This document shows, in pieces, positions 8,935 to 19,019 of a stretch of DNA of 64,000 nucleotides (position 1 is the first letter of the stretch; each line of letters begins with the position of its first letter). The notes under the pieces are model-generated. The model ran no database searches, was not told the origin of the DNA, and saw nothing but the letters and a program-made list of their open reading frames with translations. Source of the stretch: Acidobacteriota bacterium (GTDB lineage: Bacteria > Acidobacteriota > Vicinamibacteria > Vicinamibacterales > JAKQTR01); assembly GCA_026393755.1 (NCBI GenBank), contig JAPKZO010000029.1, positions 80,490 to 144,489 of the forward strand. The letters run 5' to 3'. The position numbers were made by a program, and so were the translations under genes.

Positions 8935-10323
8935 ATGTTTGATGCGGCCATCTACCGTGAACGTCGCGCCCGGCTCGGGACAGGCGTTGGATCCGGACTC
9001 GTCCTGCTGCTGGGCAACGACGAGGTCGGGATGAACTACGCGGGTAACACGTACGCGTTCCGTCAGGACAGCACCTTTCTCTACTATTTCGCGGTGGACC
9101 AGCCGGGGCTGGCCGCGACGATCGACATCGACGAGGGGACAGAGACGGTGTTCGGCGACGACCTCACGGTGGCCGACATCGTCTGGAACGGCCCGCAGCC
9201 AACCATGGCCGATCATGCCAGGCCGGCCGGCATCTCGTCGGTTGCGCCGGCACGCGAGCTGGCGCCGCGCGTGGCGGCGGCCATCGGCCAGGGGCGCCGC
9301 ATTCACTTCCTGGCGCCGTATCGACCCGAGCACACGTTGAAACTGGCAGGGCTGCTCGGGCTCCACCCGTCGGCGGTGCGCGATTACCGATCGGCCGCAT
9401 TGCACAAGGCCATCGTGGCGCACCGCAGCTATAAGAGCGCGGCCGAAGTGGCCGACATCGATGCGGCGGTGAATGTGTCGCGCGAGATGTACCTGGCGGC
9501 GATGCCGGCTGCGCGCCCCGGGCGCTACGAGCGCGAGATCGTCGCCGAGATCGCGCGGATTGCGACGGCGCGAGGCTTTGCCTTCTCGTTCCCGCCGATC
9601 TGCTCGGTGCACGGCGAAACGCTCCACAATCCGTTCCACCTCAACAAACTGCAGGCCGGCGACGCGATGGTGCTGGATTCGGGCGTGGAGACGCCGAATC
9701 ACAACGCCAGCGACATCACGCGCACGATCCCGGTCGGCGGGGCCTTCACGTCGCGCCAGCGCGAGATCTACGAGATGGTGCTCCGGGTGCAGGTGAGCGC
9801 GATCAACGCCATCAAGCCAGGCGTGCCCTACAAGGACGTGCACCTGCTGGCCGCGCGCACGTTCGCGACCGATCTGAAGGCGGCCGGCCTGATGAAGGGT
9901 GATGTCGACGAAGCGGTGGCGGCCGGCGCGCACGCGCTGTTCTTCCCGCACGGCCTGGGCCACATGCTGGGCATGGACGTCCACGACATGGAGAATCTCG
10001 GCGAGCAGTTTGTCGGCTACGACGACAGTGTGGCGCGCAGCACGCAGTTTGGCCTGGGTTATCTGCGGCTCGCGCGGAAGCTCGAGCCGGGTTTCGTGCT
10101 GACCGTCGAGCCGGGACTCTATTTCATCCCGGCGCTGATTGATCAGTGGAAGGCCGCAAAGACGTGCGCCGCGTTCATCAACTACGACACCGTCGAGCAG
10201 TATCGCGACGCGCGCGGCTACCGCATCGAAGACGACGTCCTGGTGACGAAGGACGGACACAGAGTGCTCGGTTCGCCCATTCCCAAGACGGTGGAAGAAG
10301 TGCAGCACGCGTGTTCAGGGTAG
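8935..10323 (+). CDS. pepP: Xaa-Pro aminopeptidase (M24B, aminopeptidase P)
   Basis: Dinuclear metallopeptidase that removes N-terminal residues linked to proline. The five metal ligands are visible: Asp248 (VLDSG), Asp260 (NASDITRT), His343 (HGLGHMLG), Glu392 (TVEPGLYF) and a Glu near residue 436 (YRIEDDVLV). The N-terminal 170 residues form the creatinase/prolidase-like domain typical of aminopeptidase P. 462 aa, family length; no signal peptide, so cytoplasmic. An AGGTGA ribosome site lies 8-9 bases before the ATG and a TACACT (8895-8900) may be the -10 element. Only 10 bases separate it from the flavoprotein gene, suggesting an operon of three. Confidence 0.9.
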   Translation: MFDAAIYRERRARLGTGVGSGLVLLLGNDEVGMNYAGNTYAFRQDSTFLYYFAVDQPGLAATIDIDEGTETVFGDDLTVADIVWNGPQPTMADHARPAGISSVAPARELAPRVAAAIGQGRRIHFLAPYRPEHTLKLAGLLGLHPSAVRDYRSAALHKAIVAHRSYKSAAEVADIDAAVNVSREMYLAAMPAARPGRYEREIVAEIARIATARGFAFSFPPICSVHGETLHNPFHLNKLQAGDAMVLDSGVETPNHNASDITRTIPVGGAFTSRQREIYEMVLRVQVSAINAIKPGVPYKDVHLLAARTFATDLKAAGLMKGDVDEAVAAGAHALFFPHGLGHMLGMDVHDMENLGEQFVGYDDSVARSTQFGLGYLRLARKLEPGFVLTVEPGLYFIPALIDQWKAAKTCAAFINYDTVEQYRDARGYRIEDDVLVTKDGHRVLGSPIPKTVEEVQHACSG

Positions 10324-10333
10324 CTCGCGTCTG

Positions 10334-12694
10334 ATGCTCGCGACGTATCGCCGATGGCTGCACGCCCAATGGCCGGCCGGGACGGTTGAACCGCTGCCGC
10401 AATCCGGCCCGGGCGGAACCACCGCCATCCCAGGCGTTCGCATCATCGGCGATCTGGCCGGCACGCCGTTGCTCAAGCGTTCGGCGGCAGGCGGCGCGAG
10501 CGCGATCACATACATCCTGAGCGAGCCTGGCTTCAAGGCCTCCAGTGATCCCGGCGTGCTCGACGTCGCCATCGTAGGCGCCGGCGCAGCGGGCATCGCC
10601 GCGGCCATCGCGGCGCAGCGCGCCGGGCTCCGTTGTGCCGTGTACGACGCGACAAGAGCGTTTGCCACGATCGCCGACATTCCCGGGCGGATGGAGATTC
10701 ACGCCTACCCGACCGGCGGCGACCCGGAGAGCGCCCTCCTGATCACCGCATCCAAGAAGGCCGATCTGCTCGCCGAACTCGAACGCCAGCGCGTGGCCGC
10801 AGGCATCGAGCCGATCGTCTCGCGGATCGATCACATCGAACAGGCGGGCCACGAATGCCGGCTGCACCACGCCGACACGAGCGTGACGCGGGCGCAACGC
10901 GTCCTGGTGGCCATCGGTCGTCGCGGCATCCACCGGACACTGGATTGCCCCGGCGGACATCTGGACAAGGTCCAGACCCGCCTCTACGATCCGCAGGAAT
11001 TCGCCAGGAAGCAGGTGCTCGTCGTCGGAGGTGGCAATGCCGCCGTCGAGGCGGCCGTCGCGCTGGTCTCCTGCGGTGCCAAGGTCACGCTGAGTCATCG
11101 GCAGGCGGCGCTTTCGAAGCCGTCCCGGGAGAACCTCGACAAGCTCCGCGCGCTGGAGCGAGATCCATCCGCCGACGTACACATCGAGGCTCCGGTGTCA
11201 CCCTATGTGACGACGGCGACGATGAGGACCATGAAGAGCCCGGAGGGGCCGGGGTCCATTCAGATCCTGCCGGCGACCACTGTCGCCCGCATCGAACCCG
11301 CCACGGTCACGCTGCTCGATGCGGACCAGCGGCAGACGACCATCCCGAACCACGCCGTGTTCGCGATGATCGGCCGCGAGGGGCCGGCCGGGTTCTTCAG
11401 GCGTTCGCATCTGCCGCTGCGCGGCGATTGGGACGCGGTGACCTGGGCGTGGCTGGGACTGTCCCTGTTGTTGTGCTTCCTGGTCCTGCATTGGAAGGGC
11501 AGCTATCCCGAGTTCCCGTTCCAGCAGGTCGTGGCCAGGTACCAGGCCTTTCCCTACGACGTGCCTCGCATGATCGATGCGATCGGCGGCGCGATTGGCC
11601 AGCGGGCTGGTACCGAACCCCATCTGCTGTACACGATCAAGCTGGCGCTTGGCCGCCCATCGTTCTACTTCACGTTCGTCTATGCCCTGGTCGTCTCCAT
11701 CTTCGGCATTCGGCGCATCCGGCGCACGCGTACTCGCTACGTGCTGTGGCAGACGCTCTCGCTCATGTTCGTGCAGTGGTTTTTTCTCTGCCTGCTGCCC
11801 GAGATCCTCCTGCCGTGGGCTGGCCGCAACGGCTACTTCGAGCCCGGCGAGCGAATGCGGGTTCTAGCCGACGCTCTTTTCGAACGCCTTGACGGGTTCC
11901 GCGGGCATGAGCGGGCCTATTGGCGGGCGTACGGGCTCATCGTGCCGTTTCCGCTCAACGTGGCCAACGTCTTTGCCGATCGCCCGATGTGGCTCTGGGT
12001 CGAGATCTCGGCCCTGCAGTTGGCTGCCATCCTCCCGTTGATGGTGCGTCGATGGGGCAAGGGCGGGTATTGCGGGTGGATCTGTCCGTGGGGCGCCGTG
12101 GCCGAGACGGTGGGAGACCGGCAGCGCGAGAAGATGCCGCACGGGCCGCAGTGGAACCGGCTGAACATGCTGGGGCAGGGTGTGCTCGCCCTCTCCGTCG
12201 CGCTGCTGGGACTTCACCTGTGGGGCTGGGCCAACGGGGCGTCCTCGTGGGCGGCGATTGGCTTCGGCTGGTTCTACAACGCCGTCCCGTACCTCAACTA
12301 CGCCTGGCTGGTCGACGTCATGATGGCCGGCGTGTTCGGGCTGGGGCTGTGTTTCTTCCTGAGCGGCCGCGCCTTCTGCCGGTTTGCCTGCCCGCTTGGC
12401 GCACTGATGCACATCTACGCGCGCGGCACTCGCTTCCGGATCTTCCCCGACAAGGCCTTGTGCACGTCGTGCACCGAATGCACGCGGGTCTGCCACGCGG
12501 GGGTGGACGTGATGAACTTCGCGAACAAGGACCTTCCCGTGGTCGATCCCGAGTGTGTCCGCTGTTCCGCGTGCGTCGCCGAATGCCCGACTGGTGCGTT
12601 GACGCTCGGATTCCGGCGGCCGAGCGGCGAAGTGGTGCTCGACAAGATGGACGCGTCTCTGGTTCAGACGCGTGAAGCGCGTCTCGCGCCGTAG
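10334..12694 (+). CDS. Fusion of NAD(P)/FAD-dependent flavoprotein with NapH-like membrane 4Fe-4S polyferredoxin
   Basis: 786 aa. Residues about 75-350 form a thioredoxin-reductase-like pyridine nucleotide-disulfide oxidoreductase with two Rossmann glycine motifs (GAGAAG 82-87 for FAD, GGGNAA 232-237 for NAD(P)H). The rest is membrane-bound: several hydrophobic helices and two NapH/NosR-type cysteine signatures (CGWICPWGA and CRFACPLGA). Then come two classical 4Fe-4S ferredoxin motifs, C710-x2-C713-x2-C716-x3-C720 and C741-x2-C744-x2-C747-x3-C751, the last with CPTGA. It probably passes electrons between NAD(P)H and a membrane or periplasmic partner. No redox-active CxxC typical of thioredoxin reductase is seen in the flavoprotein part. 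The first 65 residues are of unknown role. The physiological partner cannot be read from the neighbours. Confidence 0.82.
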   Translation: MLATYRRWLHAQWPAGTVEPLPQSGPGGTTAIPGVRIIGDLAGTPLLKRSAAGGASAITYILSEPGFKASSDPGVLDVAIVGAGAAGIAAAIAAQRAGLRCAVYDATRAFATIADIPGRMEIHAYPTGGDPESALLITASKKADLLAELERQRVAAGIEPIVSRIDHIEQAGHECRLHHADTSVTRAQRVLVAIGRRGIHRTLDCPGGHLDKVQTRLYDPQEFARKQVLVVGGGNAAVEAAVALVSCGAKVTLSHRQAALSKPSRENLDKLRALERDPSADVHIEAPVSPYVTTATMRTMKSPEGPGSIQILPATTVARIEPATVTLLDADQRQTTIPNHAVFAMIGREGPAGFFRRSHLPLRGDWDAVTWAWLGLSLLLCFLVLHWKGSYPEFPFQQVVARYQAFPYDVPRMIDAIGGAIGQRAGTEPHLLYTIKLALGRPSFYFTFVYALVVSIFGIRRIRRTRTRYVLWQTLSLMFVQWFFLCLLPEILLPWAGRNGYFEPGERMRVLADALFERLDGFRGHERAYWRAYGLIVPFPLNVANVFADRPMWLWVEISALQLAAILPLMVRRWGKGGYCGWICPWGAVAETVGDRQREKMPHGPQWNRLNMLGQGVLALSVALLGLHLWGWANGASSWAAIGFGWFYNAVPYLNYAWLVDVMMAGVFGLGLCFFLSGRAFCRFACPLGALMHIYARGTRFRIFPDKALCTSCTECTRVCHAGVDVMNFANKDLPVVDPECVRCSACVAECPTGALTLGFRRPSGEVVLDKMDASLVQTREARLAP

Positions 12695-12703
12695 TTCACG
12701 CCC

Positions 12704-13969
12704 TTGCGCACCCTGCTGATTCCACTCGGCGTCGCGCTGGCCGCAACCATGGCGGTGGCGGCCCGACTTGATGTCCGCCGCGACACCGGGATCGTCCTGG
12801 TGCTGGCCGCGGTGGCGTCGGCCATCTACCTGTTCGCGATGTGGTTGATTTCGCGAGGCCGGGTGCCTGGCCGCGCGGGTCTCTGGGTGTGCCTCGCGCT
12901 GGCTGTACTGTGCCGCGCGCCCCTGGTCCCGGCCGATCCGACGCTGTCCGACGACATCTACCGGTATATCTGGGACGGCCGCGCCCAGGCCTTCGGCGTC
13001 AATCCCTACCAGGCCGTTCCGGCCGATCCGGCCCTTGATTTCCTGCACACCGACACCACGCGCAAGATGAATCACCCCGGGCAGCCGACGATGTATCCGC
13101 CGTTTGCGGAGTGGGTGTTTCGAGGCATCGCCGCGATTGACCAGTCGGTCATCGCGTTCAAGCTGACCTTCGTCCTGCTCGATCTGATCATCATCTTTCT
13201 GGTGATGCGATGGCTGGTGGCGTCCGGTCGAAGCGCGTGGCTCGTGCTGGTGTACGCGTGGAATCCGCTGGTCATTCTCGAAATCGCGGGGAGCGGCCAT
13301 CTGGATGTGGTGGGCGCCGCGCTGCTGATGGTGTCCTTTCTGGCGCTGTCGAATCGGATGGGATGGCTGGCGGCCATCGCGTTTGTGGCGGCGATCGAAT
13401 TGAAGTTCGTGCCGATCGTCCTCGCACCACTGTTCTGGAGGAGGATTCGTGTTCGGGACGCGGTGATCGCCGCGGGGTTCGGGCTGCTGCTGGCGCTGCC
13501 ATTCACGGGCGGCACGCTGACCGCGCCGATCGGGGCGTTGCCTGCCTACCTGGCGAAGTGGCGCTTCAACGGGCCGGTGTATGCGATGGCCCAGAGCGCG
13601 ATCGGCATGCGCGCCCTGGTGGCGCTGCCTCTGGTTGCGGGCCTGGTGGCGGCCGCGTGGTTCCGGTGGAGATCCAGAGAGCTCGCGCCATCGGCGTGGG
13701 CGTGGCCGATGGGTGTGGCATTGCTGCTGTCGCCGACCGTCTACCCGTGGTACCTCCTGTGGCTCTGCCCGTTTCTCGTCGAGCGAGCGACGGTTCCGCT
13801 GCTGATCTGGACGCAAACCTCGCTGCTGACGTACTTCGTGTGGCGCGTGTCGGCCTCGGGCGGAGGCTGGCAACTGCCCTGGTGGGTGTTGACGACGGAG
13901 TTCGGTGTGGTCGCGGCGGCCGGTGTCTGGTTGGTTGCGAGGCGGACTCCCACGAAAGCACTCTCATGA
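12704..13969 (+). CDS. Polytopic membrane glycosyltransferase-like protein (GT-C, GT87/DUF2029-like)
   Basis: 421 aa with about ten hydrophobic helices. The luminal/periplasmic loop after the second or third helix contains LSDDIYRYIWDGRAQAFGVNPYQ, typical of GT-C polyprenyl-phosphate-sugar dependent transferases with an acidic pair at the first loop. Such enzymes add mannose or related sugars to lipids or glycans at the membrane. It starts 9 bases after the preceding stop, so it is likely in the same transcript. The start used is a TTG that includes the first helix; no clear ribosome site is seen, and an ATG at 12749 is an alternative. Substrate unknown. Confidence 0.7.
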   Translation: MRTLLIPLGVALAATMAVAARLDVRRDTGIVLVLAAVASAIYLFAMWLISRGRVPGRAGLWVCLALAVLCRAPLVPADPTLSDDIYRYIWDGRAQAFGVNPYQAVPADPALDFLHTDTTRKMNHPGQPTMYPPFAEWVFRGIAAIDQSVIAFKLTFVLLDLIIIFLVMRWLVASGRSAWLVLVYAWNPLVILEIAGSGHLDVVGAALLMVSFLALSNRMGWLAAIAFVAAIELKFVPIVLAPLFWRRIRVRDAVIAAGFGLLLALPFTGGTLTAPIGALPAYLAKWRFNGPVYAMAQSAIGMRALVALPLVAGLVAAAWFRWRSRELAPSAWAWPMGVALLLSPTVYPWYLLWLCPFLVERATVPLLIWTQTSLLTYFVWRVSASGGGWQLPWWVLTTEFGVVAAAGVWLVARRTPTKALS

Positions 13970-13988
13970 CGATCTCAATGCGAGATCG
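13970..13988 (+). terminator. Possible hairpin just after the glycosyltransferase stop
   Basis: CGATCTC-AATGC-GAGATCG is a perfect 7-bp stem with a 5-base loop directly after the stop codon at 13969. No T-run follows, so as an intrinsic terminator it would be weak; it may instead stabilise the 3' end of the upstream message before the transketolase operon. Confidence 0.35.
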
Positions 13989-14087
13989 GTTGCCTCACGG
14001 GGGTGACGGACACTTGTTTCATTCGGTAAGATGAAGCCCACAGAAAGTGTCCAGGAGTGCATTTCCCGTGACCAGAGGAGAAGCAGC

Positions 14088-16157
14088 GTGATCGACGCGT
14101 CGGCCCAGCTCGAACAACTGGCCATCAACACCATCCGCACATTGTCGATGGACGCGATCCAGGCGGCGAACTCGGGTCATCCGGGCGCGCCGATGGGCAT
14201 GGCGCCGGTCGCGTACACGTTGTGGCAGCGCTTCCTGCGATTCGATCCGGATCAACCGCTCTGGCCCAATCGCGATCGTTTCGTGCTGTCGGCTGGCCAT
14301 GCCTCGATGCTGCTGTACTCGATGCTGCATCTGATCGGCGTGAAGGCGGTTGACGCCGACTCGCGCACAACCAGCGAACTCGCCGTCCCGCTCGACCAGA
14401 TCCAGCAGTTCCGCCAGTTGCACAGCCGGTGTCCCGGTCATCCCGAGTACGGGATCACGACCGGTGTCGAGACCACCACCGGGCCGCTCGGCCAGGGTGC
14501 CGCCACCAGCGTGGGGATGGCCATGGCGAGCCGCTGGATGGGCCAGCACTTCAACCGTCCCGGCTACGACCTGTTCAACTTCGACGTCTTCGCACTGGTT
14601 GGCGACGGCTGCATGATGGAAGGGCTCTCGAGCGAGGCGGCGTCGCTCGCCGCGCACCTGAAACTCGACAACCTCTGCTGGATTTACGACAGCAACCACA
14701 TCACGATTGAAGGATCAACCACGCTCGCCTTTTCTGAGGACGTCGGCGCACGGTTCGCGGCCTATGGATGGAACGTCGTGCGCGTTCCGGATGCCAACGA
14801 TCTCGCCCGACTGGATGACGCCTTCTCGACATTTCGGGCCACCACAGACCGGCCAACGCTCGTCATCGTCTCGAGCGTGATCGGGTACGGCGCGCCGCAC
14901 AAGCAGGGCACCAGAGAGGCGCACGGCGAACCGCTCGGAGCGGAGGAAGTCCGCCTCACGAAGCAGAACTACGGATGGCCCGAAGCCGCGCAGTTCCTCG
15001 TGCCGGACCAGGTGCGCGAGCACTTCGCGGCCGGCATCGGTCGTCGCGGCCGGCAATTGAGCGAGCAGTGGACGGCGCGTCTCGACGCTTACGCGCGCGA
15101 ATACCCCGAGCAGGCCGATCATCTGCAGCGGATGCAACGCCGGGAGCTGCCGGAAGCGTGGGACGCGGGATTGCCGACGTTCCCGGCCGACGCCAAGGGC
15201 ATGGCTGGGCGGGAAGCCTCGGCGAAAGTGTTGAATGCGATTGCCGCGCGGGTGCCGTGGATCATGGGCGGTTCGGCCGACCTGACGCCCTCGACGAAGA
15301 CACGGCTCGTGATGCCAGGCGCCAGTGATTTCGCCGCTGGCGCGTACGAAGGCCGGAACGTGCACTTTGGCATCCGCGAACACGCGATGGGCGCGATTCT
15401 GAACGGTCTCTGCCTGTGCGGCGTGCGGCCGTACGGGTCGGGCTTCTTCATTTTCAGCGACTACGGGCGGCCGTCGCTGCGCCTGGCCGCATTGATGGCG
15501 TTGCCGGTCATCTACGTGTTTACGCATGATTCGATCGGCGTCGGCGAGGATGGGCCGACGCACCAGCCCGTCGAGCAGCTGCCGTCACTGCGCGCGATGC
15601 CCGGCCTGATCACGCTGCGGCCGGCCGACGCCAACGAAGTGCTCGAAGCGTGGCGCCTGATCATGCCGCTCACGCACGAACCGGTGGCGCTGCTGCTGAC
15701 GCGGCAGGCGCTGCCGACCTTTGATCGGACCCGGTGCGCGCCGGCCTCGGGGGTCGCCAGGGGCGCCTACGTGCTGGCCGATGCGGCCGACGGTTCGCCG
15801 GACGTGCTGCTGCTTGCGAGCGGCAGCGAGGTGGCGCTGTGCCTCGACGCCCGCGAGCAGTTGCTCACATCGGGCATCAAGGCCCGCGTCGTCAGCATGC
15901 CGTCGTGGGACCTCTTTGAGAAGCAGGATCGGGCCTATCGCGACAGCGTCCTGCCGCCGGCGGTGGACGCCCGCGTGGCTGTCGAAGCCGCGACCACGCT
16001 CGGATGGGATCGCTACATCGGCCAGCGCGGCGCTGTTATCGGGATGAAGACGTTTGGCGCGTCGGCGCCCCTCAAGGTCGTCATGAAACACTTCGGCTTC
16101 ACGTCCGAACATGTCGCGGAGGTGGCCAGAACCGTGCTGGGAGGACAACTCGCATGA
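14088..16157 (+). CDS. tkt: Transketolase
   Basis: Thiamine-diphosphate enzyme of the non-oxidative pentose phosphate pathway, transferring two-carbon ketol units between sugar phosphates. The N-terminal signature [12 protein letters not shown] and the ThDP-binding GDGCMMEG...SNHITIEG region (Gly-Asp-Gly start, Asn end) are seen, as are the central Glu of the [11 protein letters not shown] motif and [15 protein letters not shown] prefer the GTG at 14088, which has AGGAG 7 bases upstream and gives 689 aa; an in-frame ATG at 14031 would add 19 unlikely residues. The stop codon overlaps the transaldolase start (ATGA), so tkt, tal and pgi are translationally coupled. Confidence 0.93.
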   Translation: MIDASAQLEQLAINTIRTLSMDAIQAANSGHPGAPMGMAPVAYTLWQRFLRFDPDQPLWPNRDRFVLSAGHASMLLYSMLHLIGVKAVDADSRTTSELAVPLDQIQQFRQLHSRCPGHPEYGITTGVETTTGPLGQGAATSVGMAMASRWMGQHFNRPGYDLFNFDVFALVGDGCMMEGLSSEAASLAAHLKLDNLCWIYDSNHITIEGSTTLAFSEDVGARFAAYGWNVVRVPDANDLARLDDAFSTFRATTDRPTLVIVSSVIGYGAPHKQGTREAHGEPLGAEEVRLTKQNYGWPEAAQFLVPDQVREHFAAGIGRRGRQLSEQWTARLDAYAREYPEQADHLQRMQRRELPEAWDAGLPTFPADAKGMAGREASAKVLNAIAARVPWIMGGSADLTPSTKTRLVMPGASDFAAGAYEGRNVHFGIREHAMGAILNGLCLCGVRPYGSGFFIFSDYGRPSLRLAALMALPVIYVFTHDSIGVGEDGPTHQPVEQLPSLRAMPGLITLRPADANEVLEAWRLIMPLTHEPVALLLTRQALPTFDRTRCAPASGVARGAYVLADAADGSPDVLLLASGSEVALCLDAREQLLTSGIKARVVSMPSWDLFEKQDRAYRDSVLPPAVDARVAVEAATTLGWDRYIGQRGAVIGMKTFGASAPLKVVMKHFGFTSEHVAEVARTVLGGQLA

Positions 16158-17299
16158 ATCGGTTGCAGGCACTCGGGCAATACGGGCAGTCGGTCTGGCT
16201 CGACTACATCCGCCGGCAGATCATCGAGAACGGTGAACTGCGCCGCATGGTCGACGAAGACGGCGTGGCTGGCGTGACGTCGAACCCCGCCATCTTCGAA
16301 AAAGCAATCGCGGGCAGCACCGACTACACCGATGCGCTCGCGAGGCATGTCGCGGCAGGCGTCATCGGCCCCAAGCCGCTCTATGAGGCGCTGGCGATTG
16401 CCGACATCCAGGACGCCGCCGATATCCTGCGCCCGGTCTACGAGCGCACCAACGGTCGCGACGGGTTCGTCAGCCTGGAGGTGTCGCCGACGCTGGCCGC
16501 CGACACGCCGGGCACGCTCGATGAAGCGCGCCGGTTATGGAAGGCGGTCGGCCGCGACAACCTGATGGTCAAGGTGCCTGCCACCCCCGAAGGCATCCCT
16601 GCGATCCGGCAACTCATCAGCGACGGCATCAACATTAACGTGACGCTGCTGTTTGCGGTCGAGATGTACGAGAAGGTGGCCGAGGCGTACATCGCCGGGC
16701 TGGACGCACGTGCGGCTGCCGGCGGCGATCTGAGCCGCGTGGCCAGCGTGGCCAGCTTCTTCGTGAGCCGGATCGACAGCGTCATCGATGCCAGGCTCGC
16801 CGAAAAGGCCGCCGCCTCGACCAACGCCGACGAGCGGGACCGTCTCGCGAAGCTGGCCGGCAAGGCGGCGATTGCCAGCGCGCGACTCGCGTATCATCGC
16901 TACCTGCAGGCGTTCCGCACACCGCACTGGCAGGCGCTCGCCGGACGGGGCGCCCGGACCCAGCGACTGCTCTGGGCCAGCACCAGCACCAAGAACCCGG
17001 CCTACCGCGACGTGATCTACGTCGAGGAACTGATCGGCGCCGATACCGTCAACACGATTCCGCCGGCCACACTCGAGGCCTTCCGCAATCATGGTGAGGT
17101 TCGCGCCAGCCTCGAGGACTCGCCGGAAGATGCCGCGGCTGCGCTCCGAAGGATCGAAGCCGGCGGCATTTCGATCCGCGAGGTGACCGCGCATCTGCTC
17201 GCCGACGGTGTGACGCAGTTCGCCGTGGCATTCAGCCGCCTGCTTGACGCGGTGGCCGCCAAGAGCGCGGCCGTGCCGCAACGGGCTGGTGGGCGGTGA
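16154..17299 (+). CDS. tal: Transaldolase
   Basis: Class I aldolase transferring dihydroxyacetone units between sugar phosphates. The Schiff-base lysine is in [12 protein letters not shown] (Lys140). [11 protein letters not shown] and [12 protein letters not shown] are the conserved substrate-phosphate and structural motifs. The 381-aa length and the C-terminal helices match the transaldolase subfamily found as the N-terminal half of bifunctional transaldolase/glucose-6-phosphate isomerase proteins. The ATG at 16154 overlaps the transketolase stop as ATGA, and GGAGGA lies upstream. The stop overlaps the GTG start of pgi. The longer open frame upstream is only a shadow of transketolase. Confidence 0.93.
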   Translation: MNRLQALGQYGQSVWLDYIRRQIIENGELRRMVDEDGVAGVTSNPAIFEKAIAGSTDYTDALARHVAAGVIGPKPLYEALAIADIQDAADILRPVYERTNGRDGFVSLEVSPTLAADTPGTLDEARRLWKAVGRDNLMVKVPATPEGIPAIRQLISDGININVTLLFAVEMYEKVAEAYIAGLDARAAAGGDLSRVASVASFFVSRIDSVIDARLAEKAAASTNADERDRLAKLAGKAAIASARLAYHRYLQAFRTPHWQALAGRGARTQRLLWASTSTKNPAYRDVIYVEELIGADTVNTIPPATLEAFRNHGEVRASLEDSPEDAAAALRRIEAGGISIREVTAHLLADGVTQFAVAFSRLLDAVAAKSAAVPQRAGGR

Positions 17300-19014
17300 T
17301 CCGATCGGTTGCGGGATCGCTTGGCGAGGCGATAGATGAGGCGCTGGCTGCCTGGCAGGCCTCCGACAGCACGACCCGCTTGTGGGCGCGCGACGCGTCG
17401 TTGTGGAGTCATGCCGACGAATCCCGCTGGCTTGGCTGGCTGTCGATTGTCGGCGATCAGATCGCGCAACTCGCCGTCTTGAGGGCGCTGGCAGAAGATG
17501 TGAGGCAGGCGGGATTCTCGCACGCGCTCCTGGTCGGGATGGGCGGATCGAGCCTGTGCCCGGAAGTGCTGCGGATGACGTTTGGCCGCGTCAGCGGGGC
17601 CCCGGACCTCCACGTGATCGACTCGACCGATCCCGGGCAAATCGCGGCCGTCGCGTCGAGCGTCGATCTGGCGAATACGATCGTCATCGTATCGAGCAAG
17701 TCTGGCAGCACGCTCGAGCCGAACATCCTGCTCGAGTACTTCTACGACCGTGTGCAACAACGGGTCGGGAGCCGCGAGGTCGGCCGGCGCTTCATCGCCA
17801 TCACCGATCCCGGGTCGTCGCTCGAAACCCTCGCGACCAGCCGCCATTTCCGGCACATCTTCCACGGCGCGCCGAGTATCGGCGGCCGCTATTCGGCGCT
17901 CTCCGCTTTCGGCATGGTGCCCGCCGCCATCATGGGCATCGATGTCGCCCGGTTCCTCGATCGCGCGGCGCAGATGGTGCATGCGTGTTCCGCGGGTGTG
18001 CCGGCTTCCGCCAACCCGGGCGTGCTGCTGGGCGTGACGCTCGGCGTGCTGGCCCGCCACGGCAAGGACAAGCTCACCATTCTGGCATCGCCGGGAATCT
18101 GCGACCTTGGTGCCTGGCTGGAGCAACTGGTGGCGGAATCGACGGGCAAGAACGGGATGGGAATCATCCCGGTCGATCTCGAAACCCCCGGGATGCCGGG
18201 CCAGTATCGAGACGATCGCATGTTTGTGTATCTGCGTCTTGCGACGGCTCCGGATGTGTACCAGGACGTGTCGGTGGCGGCCATCGAGCAGGCCGGCCAC
18301 GCCGTCGTGCGAATCTCGGTCGCGGACGAGTACTCACTGGGGCAGGAGTTCTTTCGCTGGGAGATCGCGACCGCTGTGGCGGGCGCGCTGCTTGGCATCA
18401 ACCCGTTCGATCAGCCCGATGTCGAGGCCAGCAAGATCGCCACAAAGCGGTTGACGGAGGCGTACGAGGCGGCGGGTTCATTGCCTCCCGAAACACCGAT
18501 CCTCGCCGATGGCCCGCTGATGTTCTTCGCGGACGATCGGAACGCCGCCGAGTTGAAGGCGCTGGTCGGCGCCAACCGATCGGCCGAGGCGTACCTCCGC
18601 GCTCATTTTGGCCGCGCTGGCAACGGCGACTACGCGGCGCTTGTCGCCTACGTTCCGATGAACACCGCCAACCAGACGCTGCTCCAGGCGACCCGGCATC
18701 TGGTTCGCGATCGCCGCCGGGTGGCCACCTGCCTCGGGTTCGGCCCGCGTTTTCTCCACTCGACTGGCCAGGTCTACAAGGGCGGGCCCAACAGCGGCGT
18801 CTTCCTGCAGGTGACATGCGACGACGTGCTCGACCTGCCGGTGCCAGGGCGCAGGTACACGTTCGGCGTGGTGAAAGCGGCACAGGCGCGGGGCGACTTC
18901 CAGGTGCTCGCCGAGCGTGGCCGCCGCGCACTGCGCGTGCACCTCGGTCCGGATGTGGCGGCAGGGTTGACGGCGTTGCGCGACGCCGTGGCCGCGGCGG
19001 TGGAACAGGCGTAA
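17296..19014 (+). CDS. pgi: Glucose-6-phosphate isomerase (of the tal-pgi fusion type, here a separate gene)
   Basis: Interconverts glucose-6-phosphate and fructose-6-phosphate. Sugar-isomerase phosphate-binding motifs are visible: [15 protein letters not shown] and [14 protein letters not shown]. Later conserved stretches are [11 protein letters not shown] and the C-terminal [11 protein letters not shown]. The 572-aa protein ends in about 60 residues typical of bifunctional Tal-Pgi proteins, not of stand-alone Pgi. It starts with GTG at 17296, overlapping the transaldolase stop as GTGA. This supports a split fusion or an ancestral unfused arrangement. The 3' end lies 5 bases from the convergent S9 peptidase stop. 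Confidence 0.92.
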   Translation: MIRSVAGSLGEAIDEALAAWQASDSTTRLWARDASLWSHADESRWLGWLSIVGDQIAQLAVLRALAEDVRQAGFSHALLVGMGGSSLCPEVLRMTFGRVSGAPDLHVIDSTDPGQIAAVASSVDLANTIVIVSSKSGSTLEPNILLEYFYDRVQQRVGSREVGRRFIAITDPGSSLETLATSRHFRHIFHGAPSIGGRYSALSAFGMVPAAIMGIDVARFLDRAAQMVHACSAGVPASANPGVLLGVTLGVLARHGKDKLTILASPGICDLGAWLEQLVAESTGKNGMGIIPVDLETPGMPGQYRDDRMFVYLRLATAPDVYQDVSVAAIEQAGHAVVRISVADEYSLGQEFFRWEIATAVAGALLGINPFDQPDVEASKIATKRLTEAYEAAGSLPPETPILADGPLMFFADDRNAAELKALVGANRSAEAYLRAHFGRAGNGDYAALVAYVPMNTANQTLLQATRHLVRDRRRVATCLGFGPRFLHSTGQVYKGGPNSGVFLQVTCDDVLDLPVPGRRYTFGVVKAAQARGDFQVLAERGRRALRVHLGPDVAAGLTALRDAVAAAVEQA

Positions 19015-19019
19015 CGGCG

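Noticed and set aside
11864-13873. 669-codon minus-strand frame
   Set aside because: Antisense to the polyferredoxin and glycosyltransferase genes; very rich in Arg/His/Gln, no domain.
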